A stretch of 64,000 nt of DNA from Symsagittifera roscoffensis (taxonomy: Eukaryota; Xenacoelomorpha; Acoela; Convolutidae): positions 14,204,027 through 14,268,026 of the forward strand of contig NC_087068.1 of NCBI RefSeq assembly GCF_963678635.1. Reading direction: 5' to 3'. The first letter of the stretch is position 1. Every line of letters begins with the position of its first letter. The notes beneath the pieces are model-generated. The model had not been told where the DNA came from, searched no databases, and worked only from the letters and a program-made list of their open reading frames with translations. A program made the translations under genes and the position numbers. Positions 44,602 to 54,380 of the stretch are shown piece by piece.

Positions 44602-45928
44602 ATGAGACAGAAGGAACCTTCCAGTGGAAAACAGGTTTACTGCCCCGCTGAGAGGGACCAGCCGGAGTCTGGAGAAGGGGAGAGCATGAACGAAACTCTC
44701 AGCGAAGCTGGAGAGGGAATGGAGGTGAGAAATGCGCCAGACGGAGGGGAACTAACAGGGAGTTTACCCCCGGCACCACACGTGAGCTATTACAAGAACT
44801 GAGTGGGGACGACTGGGCGAACACTGCCATCCCACCTTTGGGATCTCCCCGGAAGAATCTTGAGCTACCACTAACGAGTGAACCATCCAACATAGGCATG
44901 GTACTCCTAACCGACGAAGCAAGGAGGGGAACACCTTTCAAGGCAACAAGGACATGTTCTTGAGCACGTTGGACGAAGAGGCGTGGCGAAGCTTCCTGGA
45001 TGAGTTCAACGAGGGGATGGAAAACAAAGTTGGAGTAGATGACTTCAAGGAAGAGCTGTGGAACACAGTAGTGAAGTTTGGAGAGCCAGTCCTGATTGCC
45101 ACTGGACTGGACGAGAAAGGGAGGAAAGGACTGCTCGAGAAGATGATTGGCCTAAGGAAGCAGAAGCAGGATGCTGGGACCAACCTATATAAGGATAGCG
45201 CTACTCTAAACATAAAAACTGATGATAAAAGTAAGACTAGTAATATGATTAAAAATACTAATATTCTTAACGCTAGGGGGAGGCAAGAGTTGGAAAATAG
45301 GGACTGGGACAACGAAGTGGAGTCAGTGATGGTGGTGACAACGCCCCCGAGTAGGGGAATTAGGTCTAGGAAGAGGAAACGGGAGACAGAGGAAACGAGT
45401 CCTTCGGCGGCGAATGAGGTTTCAGAGAAGAATCTAAAAGAGACGGCTCCCATGATTCTAGCGCGAGGGAAAAGAGCGCCCTACAAGAGCAGCTCAGCAC
45501 CCACGAGGCTAGCCGAGGTGCTGCGGGAAATGGAAGCCTCGACGACTCCGGGAACGGAGGATGACTTCAAACCCCAGAAGACAAATGTGAAGAGGGGTTC
45601 GACTAGCGGACAGACGTGGGAAGTAGACATCCGCAAGGAGTGGCTTTCGACGCAACACCAGGCCATTGGGAAGCAAGTGACGGGCGACCCTCTCGAGAGG
45701 AATGCGACGAGGAATACCGCTCGGCCTTGGTGGATAGCTCTGGAGACCACAAAGGAACTGGAGAATCGCCTGAAGGAGCTTGATCGCGGGGTATCCCGCA
45801 AGCGGCGGCATTGGGCTACCCAGCAGAAGGCCGAACTTAACAAACTAAAGTTGGGAAATCTTGGGAGAACCTGCTGCTTGAGTATTTTGAAGACGCGATG
45901 GGAGCACCGTCGTCAGCGTTGCCATTGA
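44602..45928 (+). pseudogene. Post-pol segment 5: basic protein with candidate nuclear localisation signal (copy M)
   Basis: The longest open part is 44954-45928 (324 codons), preceded by an acidic, Pro/Glu-rich segment in another frame (44602-44802). The protein has a helical N-terminal region (EEAWRSFLDEFNEGMENKVG), a cluster RGIRSRKRKRETEE (about 45356-45397) that looks like a nuclear localisation signal, and a basic region (RLKELDRGVSRKRRHWATQQ, about 45767). No fold recognised. A nucleic-acid or chromatin-associated role is only a guess from the basic composition. The frame continues at about 45895 in the next segment. Confidence 0.5.
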
Positions 45929-46981
45929 TGGCGAATCATTTTGTCCGCACGGCAGGACAGTTGATGTTCACGTGGAGTTTTGCGGGAGTGGCATTGGAAG
46001 CGTTGACCTCGCACGACAAGCTTAAACTGGGCGGAAAGAATCTTCAGGTGTACCAAATGCTGGTGCAACATATACCTCGAGACAACTCGTGATTAAGCCT
46101 AGCGAGAAGAAAAGATGCCACTTGTTTCTTGAGGTGGATCATGTCAGTGATAACCGACACTACTGTGCAAATGTGCCATCAAAAAGCGAAGGGAAGTAAA
46201 ACCATGGAAAGGAGAGTCTCCACTGTTATCCTGAACGTATACCAGAGTACCGGAATCGAAGAAAGAGAGCTCGAGGCAGTCTCAAGAGAGCCATGGGAAA
46301 CTTGATGAAATACGGAGGTTCTACCACAAGAAATTCGAGGAGGGGCATGACGTACATTGTAACTTGGCCCGAGCAGAAGAATACGCGAAACCCACAAAAC
46401 GTGGAGAGTATCAATATGTGTCTGGAGCAATGGGAATAGCTTACAACCCTTTCTTGGATTCGGAGGCCGGAAATGCTTACATGAATTTTGAGGTGGCAGA
46501 ATTTTTGAAGTTCTGGACGGAGAAAATCATCGAGATTGATCCCACAGAAAGGGAAAGGCCAAGCCTAGGTCTGTTACTCGAGAAAATGCCAGAGGTGATC
46601 AGTGTGCCGCGCTCGAACAAGAGGGTGGAACTAAAGATGGGAAATGGAAACGACATGTTGGTCAATAATTTGGGGATTGTTTGGAAGTTGCTGAGACCCT
46701 CTTGGTGCCCTCACCCGCACGCGAGTTTGATTGAAGAAATCACGGAGAGAGTGAGATTGTCACCAGCGAAGGATGAAGATTTAGGGAATCTGAACGTGGT
46801 GCACAAACTAATCGTACCTCAGCGAAAGGAATCGGAGGAAATGACGAGCAAACAAGAAAAGATAGTGAAGAAGATGAAACCGGGTAGTTGTTTGGACCTG
46901 GTGTGTGGAGGTGGAGAAACGCACGTTTATGCATGTCTCAGGTCTTTCGCAGCATATTTTGATAATAAAACTATTTTATAA
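45895..46981 (+). pseudogene. Post-pol segment 6 (copy M), unrecognised, disrupted by an inverted duplication
   Basis: Frames 45898-46092 (MANHFVRTAGQLMFTWSFAG) and 46364-46981 (YQYVSGAMGIAYNPFLDSEA; LGIVWKLLRPSWCPHPHASL) look like one protein with a broken part near 46092-46360. It ends artificially at 46979 inside the inverted duplication at 46916-47102. No family recognised. Confidence 0.4.
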
Positions 46982-47102
46982 AGTTTTTGGTTTTATTATC
47001 ATAAAATGGTGGGGGAAGACCTGAGACATGCATAAACGTGCGTTTCAGGTCCTGAAACGCACGTTTATGCATGTCTGAGGTCTTCCCGCAGCATATTGTG
47101 AT
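46916..47102. repeat. Inverted duplication (arm, inverted arm, arm) within the post-pol region
   Basis: The arm GAAACGCACGTTTATGCATG and following bases at 46916-46973 is repeated inverted at about 46987-47046 and again in direct orientation at 47053-47102. The first two form a hairpin of nearly 60 bp with a short AT-rich loop. The third arm continues into the coding-like sequence, so the first two probably arose by a template-switch or fold-back event. Confidence 0.8.
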
Positions 47103-47129
47103 GGAAGATCCTGCGTCAGAATACAATCG

Positions 47130-47708
47130 TTTCAGAAGGAAGACCTAGCCACGTGGTTTAGTGACATCACGGAGAAGGAGAAAAGTGGGGTGCAGATAGT
47201 GGCTGAATGCTATACGAGCACCACGGTGAACATAGCTACGGCGTTGGGATTCTTCTCGAGGATGTGCAGCTTGCAGTCACTGGAGATGCAAGAATCCGAA
47301 AACCAATTAGTGACGGCGTTGAGCGTGGAGTCATGGCCTGGAGTGTTGCAGATGGTGCAAAAGCACATCAGAGGATGGAAGATCGGTCTTGAGGCGGAGA
47401 TGGGATTTCCCGTGAGTGAAGCCTACAGTTTGCCAACGAATGCAAAATCTCTAGTGGGATCGGTAATGGCCAATCTCTGTGGAAGCCCTTATCCATTACA
47501 TATGGCGATGGTGGAAGCATCCAGTCAGAGGGTGTTAATTGACAAAGCCTTCTCGATACCCAAGTGTGTACGCCTGGCTCGTATGTCGCATCACTCACAC
47601 CGACTATTGAGGAAAATCCTGGGAGCTGTGCCGGAGGACCAAAGAGAGAACTTGAGTGAGATCTGGGGGGAAGGAACTCATGAGCTTGGAAAACGAAAAC
47701 AGGATTGA
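47130..47708 (+). pseudogene. Post-pol segment 7 (copy M), unrecognised
   Basis: Frame 47190-47708 is open (172 codons) and its coding-like sequence begins upstream (KEDLATWFSDITEKEKSGVQ, from about 47139). It reads CYTSTTVNIATALGFFSRMC, AYSLPTNAKSLVGSVMANLC and ends in TGA at 47706. Mixed helical and strand composition, no motif I know. Likely the same protein as segment 6 before the inverted duplication. Confidence 0.42.
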
Positions 47709-48312
47709 TTTCGAGAGACAAAACACGATCGGGAAAGCGATGGATAGTGCCCCGGCTATGAAAGGGAATGACGTAACACATGAGAAGTTGATGGAATTTG
47801 AGCCTCTGTTTGAAGCTTCGGGAGAACGCAACCTCCGGAGTATCAACCTGACACATGGGGAATGCCCATGCCACTGCCTGGAGCAGACAGTGTGGTATCC
47901 GGAGCATTCGAACCTCTGCTTGATATGAAACGTGGAAGAAATTCGTTCAGTCGGGTTACCTGACCATCGGCAAAAGGTCACCCTTTTCGTGGTGAGATCG
48001 ATGCTGGCGTTGCGATGGATCGAGGAAAATGTGAAAAAATATCGAGAGTCGAGAGCACCTACAACGGAATCAATACATGCCATTGACTACAACCGGAGGC
48101 TTGAGTTGTTTGAGACTGCGTGCAAAGTATTCTCTATACCTATGGAGGTGAGACACTTGTGGAGTCGCATAAAATTCTTCCCAAGGTTTCGAGCGATGTT
48201 GATGTCTTGGTTATACACGGTGACAAACGATCACATTAAGAAACATCAGAAGGAGTATCGACAGTTCCTGGCCGAAATTGGACTGGAAGCTTTCAAGAGA
48301 GGCACTTGTTAA
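47656..48312 (+). pseudogene. Post-pol segment 8 (copy M), unrecognised
   Basis: Two frames, 47656-47928 (RQNTIGKAMDSAPAMKGNDV; HGECPCHCLEQTVWYPEHSN) and 47932-48312 (VTLFVVRSMLALRWIEENVK; PMEVRHLWSRIKFFPRFRAM), are separated by a single stop at 47926-47928 in the same register. A Cys/His cluster (ECPCHCLEQ) is visible near 47860. Possible function unknown. Confidence 0.42.
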
Positions 48313-48344
48313 CCCATCGCCCATCGTAATGCGATAACCACGGG

Positions 48345-48760
48345 TTGGAAAAAAGAGTAGTTAGAGTGTCTCGAGACAATACCAAAGCGAGGGAGTCGAT
48401 ATTGGAGGAAGACTTGGCGAAGAACGTGAGCCTGAGTTTGCACAATTCCTTTTGCAGGAATAGGGAATTTAAATTGAAGGGTCTACCGAATCAGGCGAAA
48501 AAACTACAGGAGCAAAGGGAGTGGATGCGGTCCTACGAACAGCTGAAAGCATGAGAAGAGATCGTAATCAGTTCCGATGACGAAGGAGAACTGGCAAGAC
48601 AGATAACGATATCGAATATGTAAGGACCCAGTACCTCGAAGACAAGGAGCACGAAATGAAGAGGATGTTCAGGGATTGGTTCTTGAGTTGTGAGTGGTAC
48701 AAGGAAAAAGGGGCTTGAGTGTGAACTCAGATCAAATCTGAGGGCACGGAAAAGAAATTT
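48345..48760 (+). pseudogene. Post-pol segment 9, probable C terminus (copy M)
   Basis: Frame 48345-48554 is basic and helical (SLSLHNSFCRNREFKLKGLP). Shorter frames continue to about 48720 (EHEMKRMFRDWF). It is the last coding-like sequence before the 3' LTR. No family recognised. Confidence 0.4.
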
Positions 48761-49094
48761 AAAAAAAAATTATTGTGACTAGTATCTTATAACTACTATA
48801 TAAATCAAAATGCGGCATGACAATTTTCTGAATGGGTAAAGCAAAAGAAATTTTAATCATCAGCTTACAAAGCGGAAAATCAGGGTGCAGATGTATGCAG
48901 ATTTTGGTTGCTGTTTAGCGATAATGTGACAATATTGCATGGTTGGAATTTTTGGGGTGTAGATAAAGTTTAATCTGCTGCAAACTTCCGTAAATGACCA
49001 CTGGCACTGTTTCTTGAGACACACTCATTATTTTGGGGGCTCACTGACAGACGACGACACGCGATGAGGACATCCATCTTGAGTCCGGGGAGTA
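48761..49094 (+). other. 3' untranslated region of copy M
   Basis: AT-rich sequence without an ORF, up to the 3' LTR. The polypurine tract is weak: TCCGGGGAGTA directly precedes the LTR start, and a stretch TTTTGGGGGC lies at about 49031. Confidence 0.5.
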
Positions 49095-49921
49095 TGTGCC
49101 ACTCAGTCATATTTGGAAGTTTGACCTTGAGAAAAATGTTTAGTCTTGATTTCGGGGTTAAATGCAATTTTTCAAAAATTCGAATTGAGCATGTCATGCT
49201 CAAGTGTCTCGCAACAACTGAAAATATAAGAAAAATAAGATCAGAAGATTCGAACTACAAGCGCGGGAAAGTAGTCAAAAATAGCAGCGGGAAATTGCAG
49301 GAGGCAGAAAATAATCGCGAGGGAAAGGAGAGTGAAATTCAAGTGGACCAGAGTGAACCTTCGGTGGAAAGGTGAACAACCGAAGTCTCTCAATGGTCTA
49401 GACCCAAAACCTATTTCTTGAGCTAAAACTAATTCATGACAAACATCTCGAGTTAAACTTAATTAACCTTCAATTCTAGAGTTACTTTATAGCTTAGTTA
49501 CTCGATTCTAGAGGTCGTGTCGGTATGTGAGTACCCAATTTAATTTTCTTGAGTGTGTTTCATATTGTTAGGTTGAGTTAGGGAGAGTTTTTAGGTTGAT
49601 CCGTCTGAAATAGATCAAAGTTCCACTGTCTAATAAAAAGTAACTGTACGGATTGTTCCGACCCTGTTATTAACGGCGTTCGTGTATTTTGGGTATTTTG
49701 AGACCTAAGTATGCGGACGTTCTTATTTTCTAGAGTGGGGAGGGGGGGGGGGGGGGTATTTTGGTAGTGGCCTTTAAGCTGTAACGGGTTTTTAGTCTCA
49801 TGTCGCAAGTGAACCGAATTGGCTCCGACCGCTTGAGGTAGAAAAACACAAGAGATAGTGTCCCTGACAAGGGCCTACTTTTCTTTAACCTCATATGTGA
49901 TTTAAGTAGGAGACTGTTACA
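49095..49921 (+). repeat. 3' LTR of copy M
   Basis: 827 bp, TGTGCC to TGTTACA, colinear with 27818-28694. It lacks about 55 bp that hold the stem-loop in the 5' LTR and has a G-run expansion (about 49737-49758). AATAAA is at 49632-49637; the preceding hairpin has mismatches. The right boundary is set by the resumption of Penelope coding sequence at 49922. Confidence 0.88.
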
Positions 49922-50956
49922 AATGGTGAACTGCAAGTTTGGATGCAACTTATTGGCAGCCTCCAGAACTAACACAGGATCACCCTTGAAAGTTCTAACT
50001 ACGTCGTCCACTTATCTTAGAAAAACTCTAACACCATTCTCAACCCGATCTGCTTACTGCTGTTTTTTGCTAGCATTGCAATACCATACTGTTTCATCGA
50101 TGTCTGCGTATTCAGATTCCGATATGTTAACACACCTTAAATGGTACTATTTTAAACAAGCTTCGTATTCTACCCCTTTAGTCCGATATGTCACCTTTTT
50201 CTGATATCCAGGGCAGACCTCCTTGTTACCTTTATTTAGCACAGTCAAATTTGGTACTTCTTTCTTTAATGCAGGTTGGTTTTCTTTGAGCCACAAATTG
50301 GCCAGTATTACTGCAGGGGAGCCGCCCATTGCAAAACCGTCTTTTTGTACATACCACAAACCATTGCACTTAAAGTGTACCTTACTCACTGCCAAATTCA
50401 GTAGTTTTTTCATCGTCTTGCGAGATGTTTCTCATGTAATTTCCTCGGGGCTATTTCAACCACTTCCTTGAGCGAGACCTTAGTGAATAAACTCTTCACA
50501 TCAAGGGAGATTTTACTCTGATTCATCAGAGTCCAGTTCAGTTTTCCAAGATCTCCCTGGCCATTTGAGTGTTCGTTTCTATGTTTGCCTCCTCTATTTC
50601 ATCAAAGTACTTTGCCAATGTTTTATTTAGGTTGTCATATGAGCTACCAGGAGAAGAAAGGACGGGACGAAGTGTTGTGCCTTGTTTATGCACTTTTGCT
50701 AATCCATACAGCCTAGCCGGCTGTGCCCCCGTTGATCTCAACCTAGTATACAGCGCTTCGCTAATCTCGTCCTTCTTTTTCATGGCGAATAATTTCTTGT
50801 TTATGTCTTTTTCATATTTCATGATCACACTGTCTGTCAGATGCTCATCTCGCTAAATTGTTCTGCCTGTAATAAATCTTTTAGTTTCTTCTCATTACAC
50901 AAAAACCCACGCCCTTATCAAACGGCACTGCCAGAAGACCGTTGTCCTCCAAATAC
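49922..50956 (-). pseudogene. Penelope-like element, N-terminal part: reverse transcriptase
   Basis: On the minus strand: DNGLLAVPFDKGVGFCVM (about 50945-50890), then LYTRLRSTGAQPARLYGLAK and VHKQGTTLRPVLSSPGSSYD (50750-50640), typical of Penelope RT, motif B as YVQKDGFAMGGSPAVILANL (about 50355-50295) and motif C as VDDVVRTFKGD. The Tyr codon before VDD is a stop (TAA, 50014-50012 on the minus strand). The frame then reads HPNLQFTI and stops at copy M. Its continuation is at 27817 and below. The upstream end is cut by copy R at 50957. The element is dead. Confidence 0.88.
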
Positions 50957-51172
50957 TGTGCCAGTCGGTCATATTTGGAAGTTTGACCTTGAGAGGAGCA
51001 AAAAACACTTGATTTTGGAGTGAAATTTAATTTTCCAAAATTTCGAATGGAACCTGTCATGCACGATTTTCTCGCGAGAACTGAAAATCAGAAAAAGAAG
51101 TTAGAACAATTTCAGAACAATTTCAGAACAATTGAGTCGCATACGCGGGAAAGTCGCAAGAAAAAGCAGTAG

Positions 51173-51193
51173 GAAATTGCTATTCGCAATTTC
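51173..51193. promoter_or_regulatory. Conserved LTR stem-loop (copy R)
   Basis: Perfect GAAATTGC/GCAATTTC stem with loop TATTC, as in copies L and M. Confidence 0.5.
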
Positions 51194-51553
51194 CATCACT
51201 ATAATAATCGAGAGTAGAGCTGTCCCATCTGTGACAGAGACGAGAGTATTCCCTCGAATTGGATTATAACGACTGGAGTATTATTCGGAACTGGACTAGA
51301 GTGAACCTTCGGTGGAAAGGTGGACAGCTTGAGTGTCCTAATGGTTCACAAGAAAACTATTGTCTAGAGTATAAACTCGTTCTCATTGTTCAAACTATAA
51401 AACATTAGACTCATTTAGTTACGTTATTTAATTCTTGAGTTAACTACCGACTGGATTATTTCCCACTTCTTGAGCGTGCTACTATGTGAGTACAAATTTA
51501 AATTCCTAGAGTGTGTTTTATGATTGTTATGTTGAGGTAAGGCGAGTTTTAGG

Positions 51554-51595
51554 TTGATCCATCTGAAATGGATCAAAGTTCCACTGTCTAATAAA
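51554..51595 (+). promoter_or_regulatory. LTR hairpin plus AATAAA (copy R)
   Basis: Perfect 9-bp stem at 51554-51576, then AATAAA at 51590-51595. Probable poly(A) signal of the element. Confidence 0.55.
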
Positions 51596-51894
51596 AAGTA
51601 ACTTAACGGATTGTTCCAACCCGGTTTTTAACGGCGTTCATGTATTTTGGGTATCTAGAGACCTAAGTATGGGGACGTTTCTAATTCTAGAGTGGGGGGA
51701 TATTTTAGTAGTAGCCTTTAAGCTGTAACGGGTCGTAGTCTCATGTCACAAGCGAACCGAACTGGCTCCGACCGTTCTTGAGGTAGAAAAACACAAGAGA
51801 TGGTGTCCCTGACCCTTGAGCCAGTGGTTATAGGGCCTATTTTTCTTAAGCCTCATGTGTGACTGCAGTAGACGAATGTTACATAGTGTTTTTA

Positions 51895-51909
51895 TGGCGC
51901 TCCTGGGTG
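51895..51909 (+). other. Candidate primer binding site (copy R)
   Basis: TGGCGCTCCTGGGTG lies 11 bases after the LTR and is identical in all three copies. Confidence 0.6.
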
Positions 51910-52364
51910 TTTACGACATCAAGACTACGGAGTCGAACCCACTTGAGACAGCTTCGGGCTGAATGCCCATTCTAGAGTACCGGCGGTACGGTTCGACAGG
52001 AACGTGCAAACCTTCCGGTTGTACCGTGATAGCTTTTTAAGAAAACTCGAGAAAATTTCCTGGTACGCTCTCCGAACGAGGCTTAGCTAACCGAGTACAG
52101 GGGGGCAACTAGGGAGACAAAAACACGAGCAAAAAGACAAAAAGCAAAACAAAAACCAAAAAAGAATAGAAAAAGGAACAAAAACCATAAAACGAAAAAA
52201 GACAGTGACTTTGACACCAGATTAGTTGGATCAAACCTTTATTTTAATTAAATAGTATACCCATACTGTTTTACAAGTTCGATCGTTTCGATCAACCTAG
52301 CAATTTAAACCAGTAAACTGAATAAAGTGCCCGAAGTGGGGCGTCGTCAAGGGTTTTCAGATAG

Positions 52365-52491
52365 CTTGGAACTTAGCTGGACCAATAGGAGACTTGACTG
52401 GAAGAGGTGACCAGCCGAGTGGGAAAGTGGTTCAGGGACACTTGAGCTGAACCAATAGGAGACTGGACTGGAACAGGTGACCAGTCGAGTG
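52365..52491 (+). repeat. 69-bp leader minisatellite, two units (copy R)
   Basis: Same units as 6338-6535 in copy L but one fewer. Confidence 0.8.
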
Positions 52492-53339
52492 GGAAAGCAG
52501 CCAAGAAGGATTTGGCAATTCTCGAGTTCTCAAGTTGGGCAGAACGGGTATCGTTAGAATCCACATTACATTATAGGAGATAAGTGTAAAATTGGATAAG
52601 CGAAATCCCCCAGTTTTGAGGAACGTTTTTACTTGAGCAGGCCTGGAATTAGGTCTACGGTTTTCTCTTGAGAGGTTTAGCACCCGGCGCTTAAAGAAAT
52701 TTTTAGGCTTAAGAAGGGGGGCTAGAAAGGGGGAGGTTAGAAGGGGGACTGGTTAAGTTAGAGGTTGGCGGTTGTAAATTGTAAAAAGGGGGAAATTAGA
52801 GTAACTAATTAGTCGACATCGTTGACTTAGTTACATTAGAAATTAACACGCGTTGGTAATAATAGGTGGAGATCCAAAATTCAACTCGAGTTAAGACTGG
52901 TACGCTGGTTGGTTTGGTAGGGGGGACCGGATATAGACAGCTTTTGTGATACCCCATAAGATCACTAGTGGGGGGAGGAAAACGCGTGGCAATTAGGTAC
53001 CAGACATTTTTTTTAGACGAAAGGTAGACATTGGTCACCTTTGAATTTCAGGTGGGCTCATTTTTCTGTTTTTATTATTTTTCTTACTTAGATTTTTGTT
53101 GCATTTTAGTGAGGATTTGTGTTTGGTTTTATACGAACAGGTGATCACAAGATACCTGCGCACCTACATTGAAATAGAAACAACCAAAAAGAAGAGCGGG
53201 GTCAGCATTTGGCTTTTAAGAGAGGGTTTTTGGGAAAATTTTACTAGAGCTTGAGTGGTGGTACAAGGTACGGTGATTCAAGAAGACCCTACAACGAGGA
53301 AGACACTCCGTGACGAGTATTGGGACAAGACCGAAGAAG

Positions 53340-54060
53340 TCTTGGGACAGGGTCTTGGGACAGTGGTCTTGGGACAGGGTCTTGGGACAGTGGTCTTGGG
53401 ACAGGGTCTTGGGACAGTGGTCTTGGGACAGTGGTCTTGGGACAGGGTCTTGGGACAGGGTCTTGGGACAGTGGTCTTGGGACAGGGTCTTGGGACAGTG
53501 GTCTTGGGACAGTGGTCTTGGGACAGTGGTCTTGGGACAGGGTCTTGGGACAGGGTCTTGGGACAGGGTCTTGGGACAGTGGTCTTGGGACAGGGTCTTG
53601 GGACAGGGGTCTTGGGACAGTGGTCTTGGGACAGGGTCTTGGGACAGTGGTCTTGGGACAGTGGTCTTGGGACACTAGTCTTGGGACACTAGTCTTGGGA
53701 CACCAGCCTTGGGACACTGGTCTTGGGACACTACCCTTGGGACACTAGTCTTGGGACAGTAGTCTTGGGACACTAGCCTTGGGACACTAGTCTTGGGACA
53801 GTAGTCTTGGGACACTAGCCTTGGGACACTGGTCTTGGGACACTACCCTTGGGACAGTAGTCTTGGGACACTAGTCTTGGGACAGTAGTCTTGGGACACT
53901 AGCCTTGGGATACTGGTCTTGGGACACTACCCTTGGGACACTAGTCTTGGGACAGTAGTCTTGGGACACTAGCCTTGGGACACTAGTCTTGGGACAGTAG
54001 TCTTGGGACACTAGTCTTGGGACAGTAGTCTTGGAACAGTGGCCTTGGTACAAGGGTCTT
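53340..54060 (+). repeat. CTTGGGACA-type tandem array in the leader (copy R)
   Basis: More than 50 short units built on GTCTTGGGACAG. The first part has GTGGTC or GGTC spacers and the second part has CTAG spacers. It is the counterpart of 4807-5475. Confidence 0.88.
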
Positions 54061-54380
54061 AGGACACTAGCGGAGAGTACTGTGATAGTGACGAATAGTC
54101 TTGGGACGGTATAGAAATTGAAGTCAAATTACAACAAGGGTGTTTTAAGACAGAATAAGACAAATCGAAATAGGTACAGTTGAGACCACATTAAGGGAAA
54201 TTTAGCAAAGGTTTTAGAAAGAGAGCTACAACAAGGTTTTTAACACGTTGTACTAAATTTGTTACCACAAAAAAAAATTTTTTTTTGTTGTTGTCTTGTT
54301 GCTTTATTATTTTTTTTATTCTTAGAATAGAATCGTGTATATAATAAAATTGTAAATAAAGGCAGTTGTAAATAGAAATA

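Larger units (their letters stand above)
27818..49921 (+). mobile_element. Giant Ty3/Gypsy-type LTR retrotransposon, copy M (complete LTR to LTR, about 22.1 kb, decayed)
   Basis: LTRs at 27818-28694 and 49095-49921 share both ends (TGTGCC to TGTTACA). Between them are a primer binding site, a long leader with tandem repeats, gag-pol (31246-39416) and about 9 kb of post-pol coding-like sequence (39712-48700). It interrupts a Penelope-like element, whose two halves join across it. No clear target duplication is visible: the left flank ends TTCTAT and the right flank begins AATGG. Many frameshifts and LTR differences (including a deletion of about 55 bp in the 3' LTR) make it older than L and R. 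Confidence 0.88.
50957..51883 (+). repeat. 5' LTR of copy R
   Basis: 927 bp, TGTGCC to TGTTACA, matching the other family LTRs. It contains the stem-loop at 51173-51193 and the hairpin plus AATAAA at 51554-51595. Confidence 0.9.
51910..54380 (+). other. Untranslated leader of copy R
   Basis: About 2.5 kb without a supported gene, containing the 69-bp minisatellite (52365-52491) and the CTTGGGACA array (53340-54060). Apparent ORFs in the array are by-products of the repeat. Confidence 0.7.

Noticed and set aside
39712-48760. Retroviral-type envelope gene after pol
   Set aside because: I see no signal peptide, fusion peptide, furin-type site or C-terminal membrane segment in the frames I read; the content is SGNH-like and other soluble-looking sequence.
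51530-51545. GAGGTAAGG as splice donor in the LTR
   Set aside because: The GT is not present at the same place in copies L and M, so I do not call it the donor for the post-pol acceptor.
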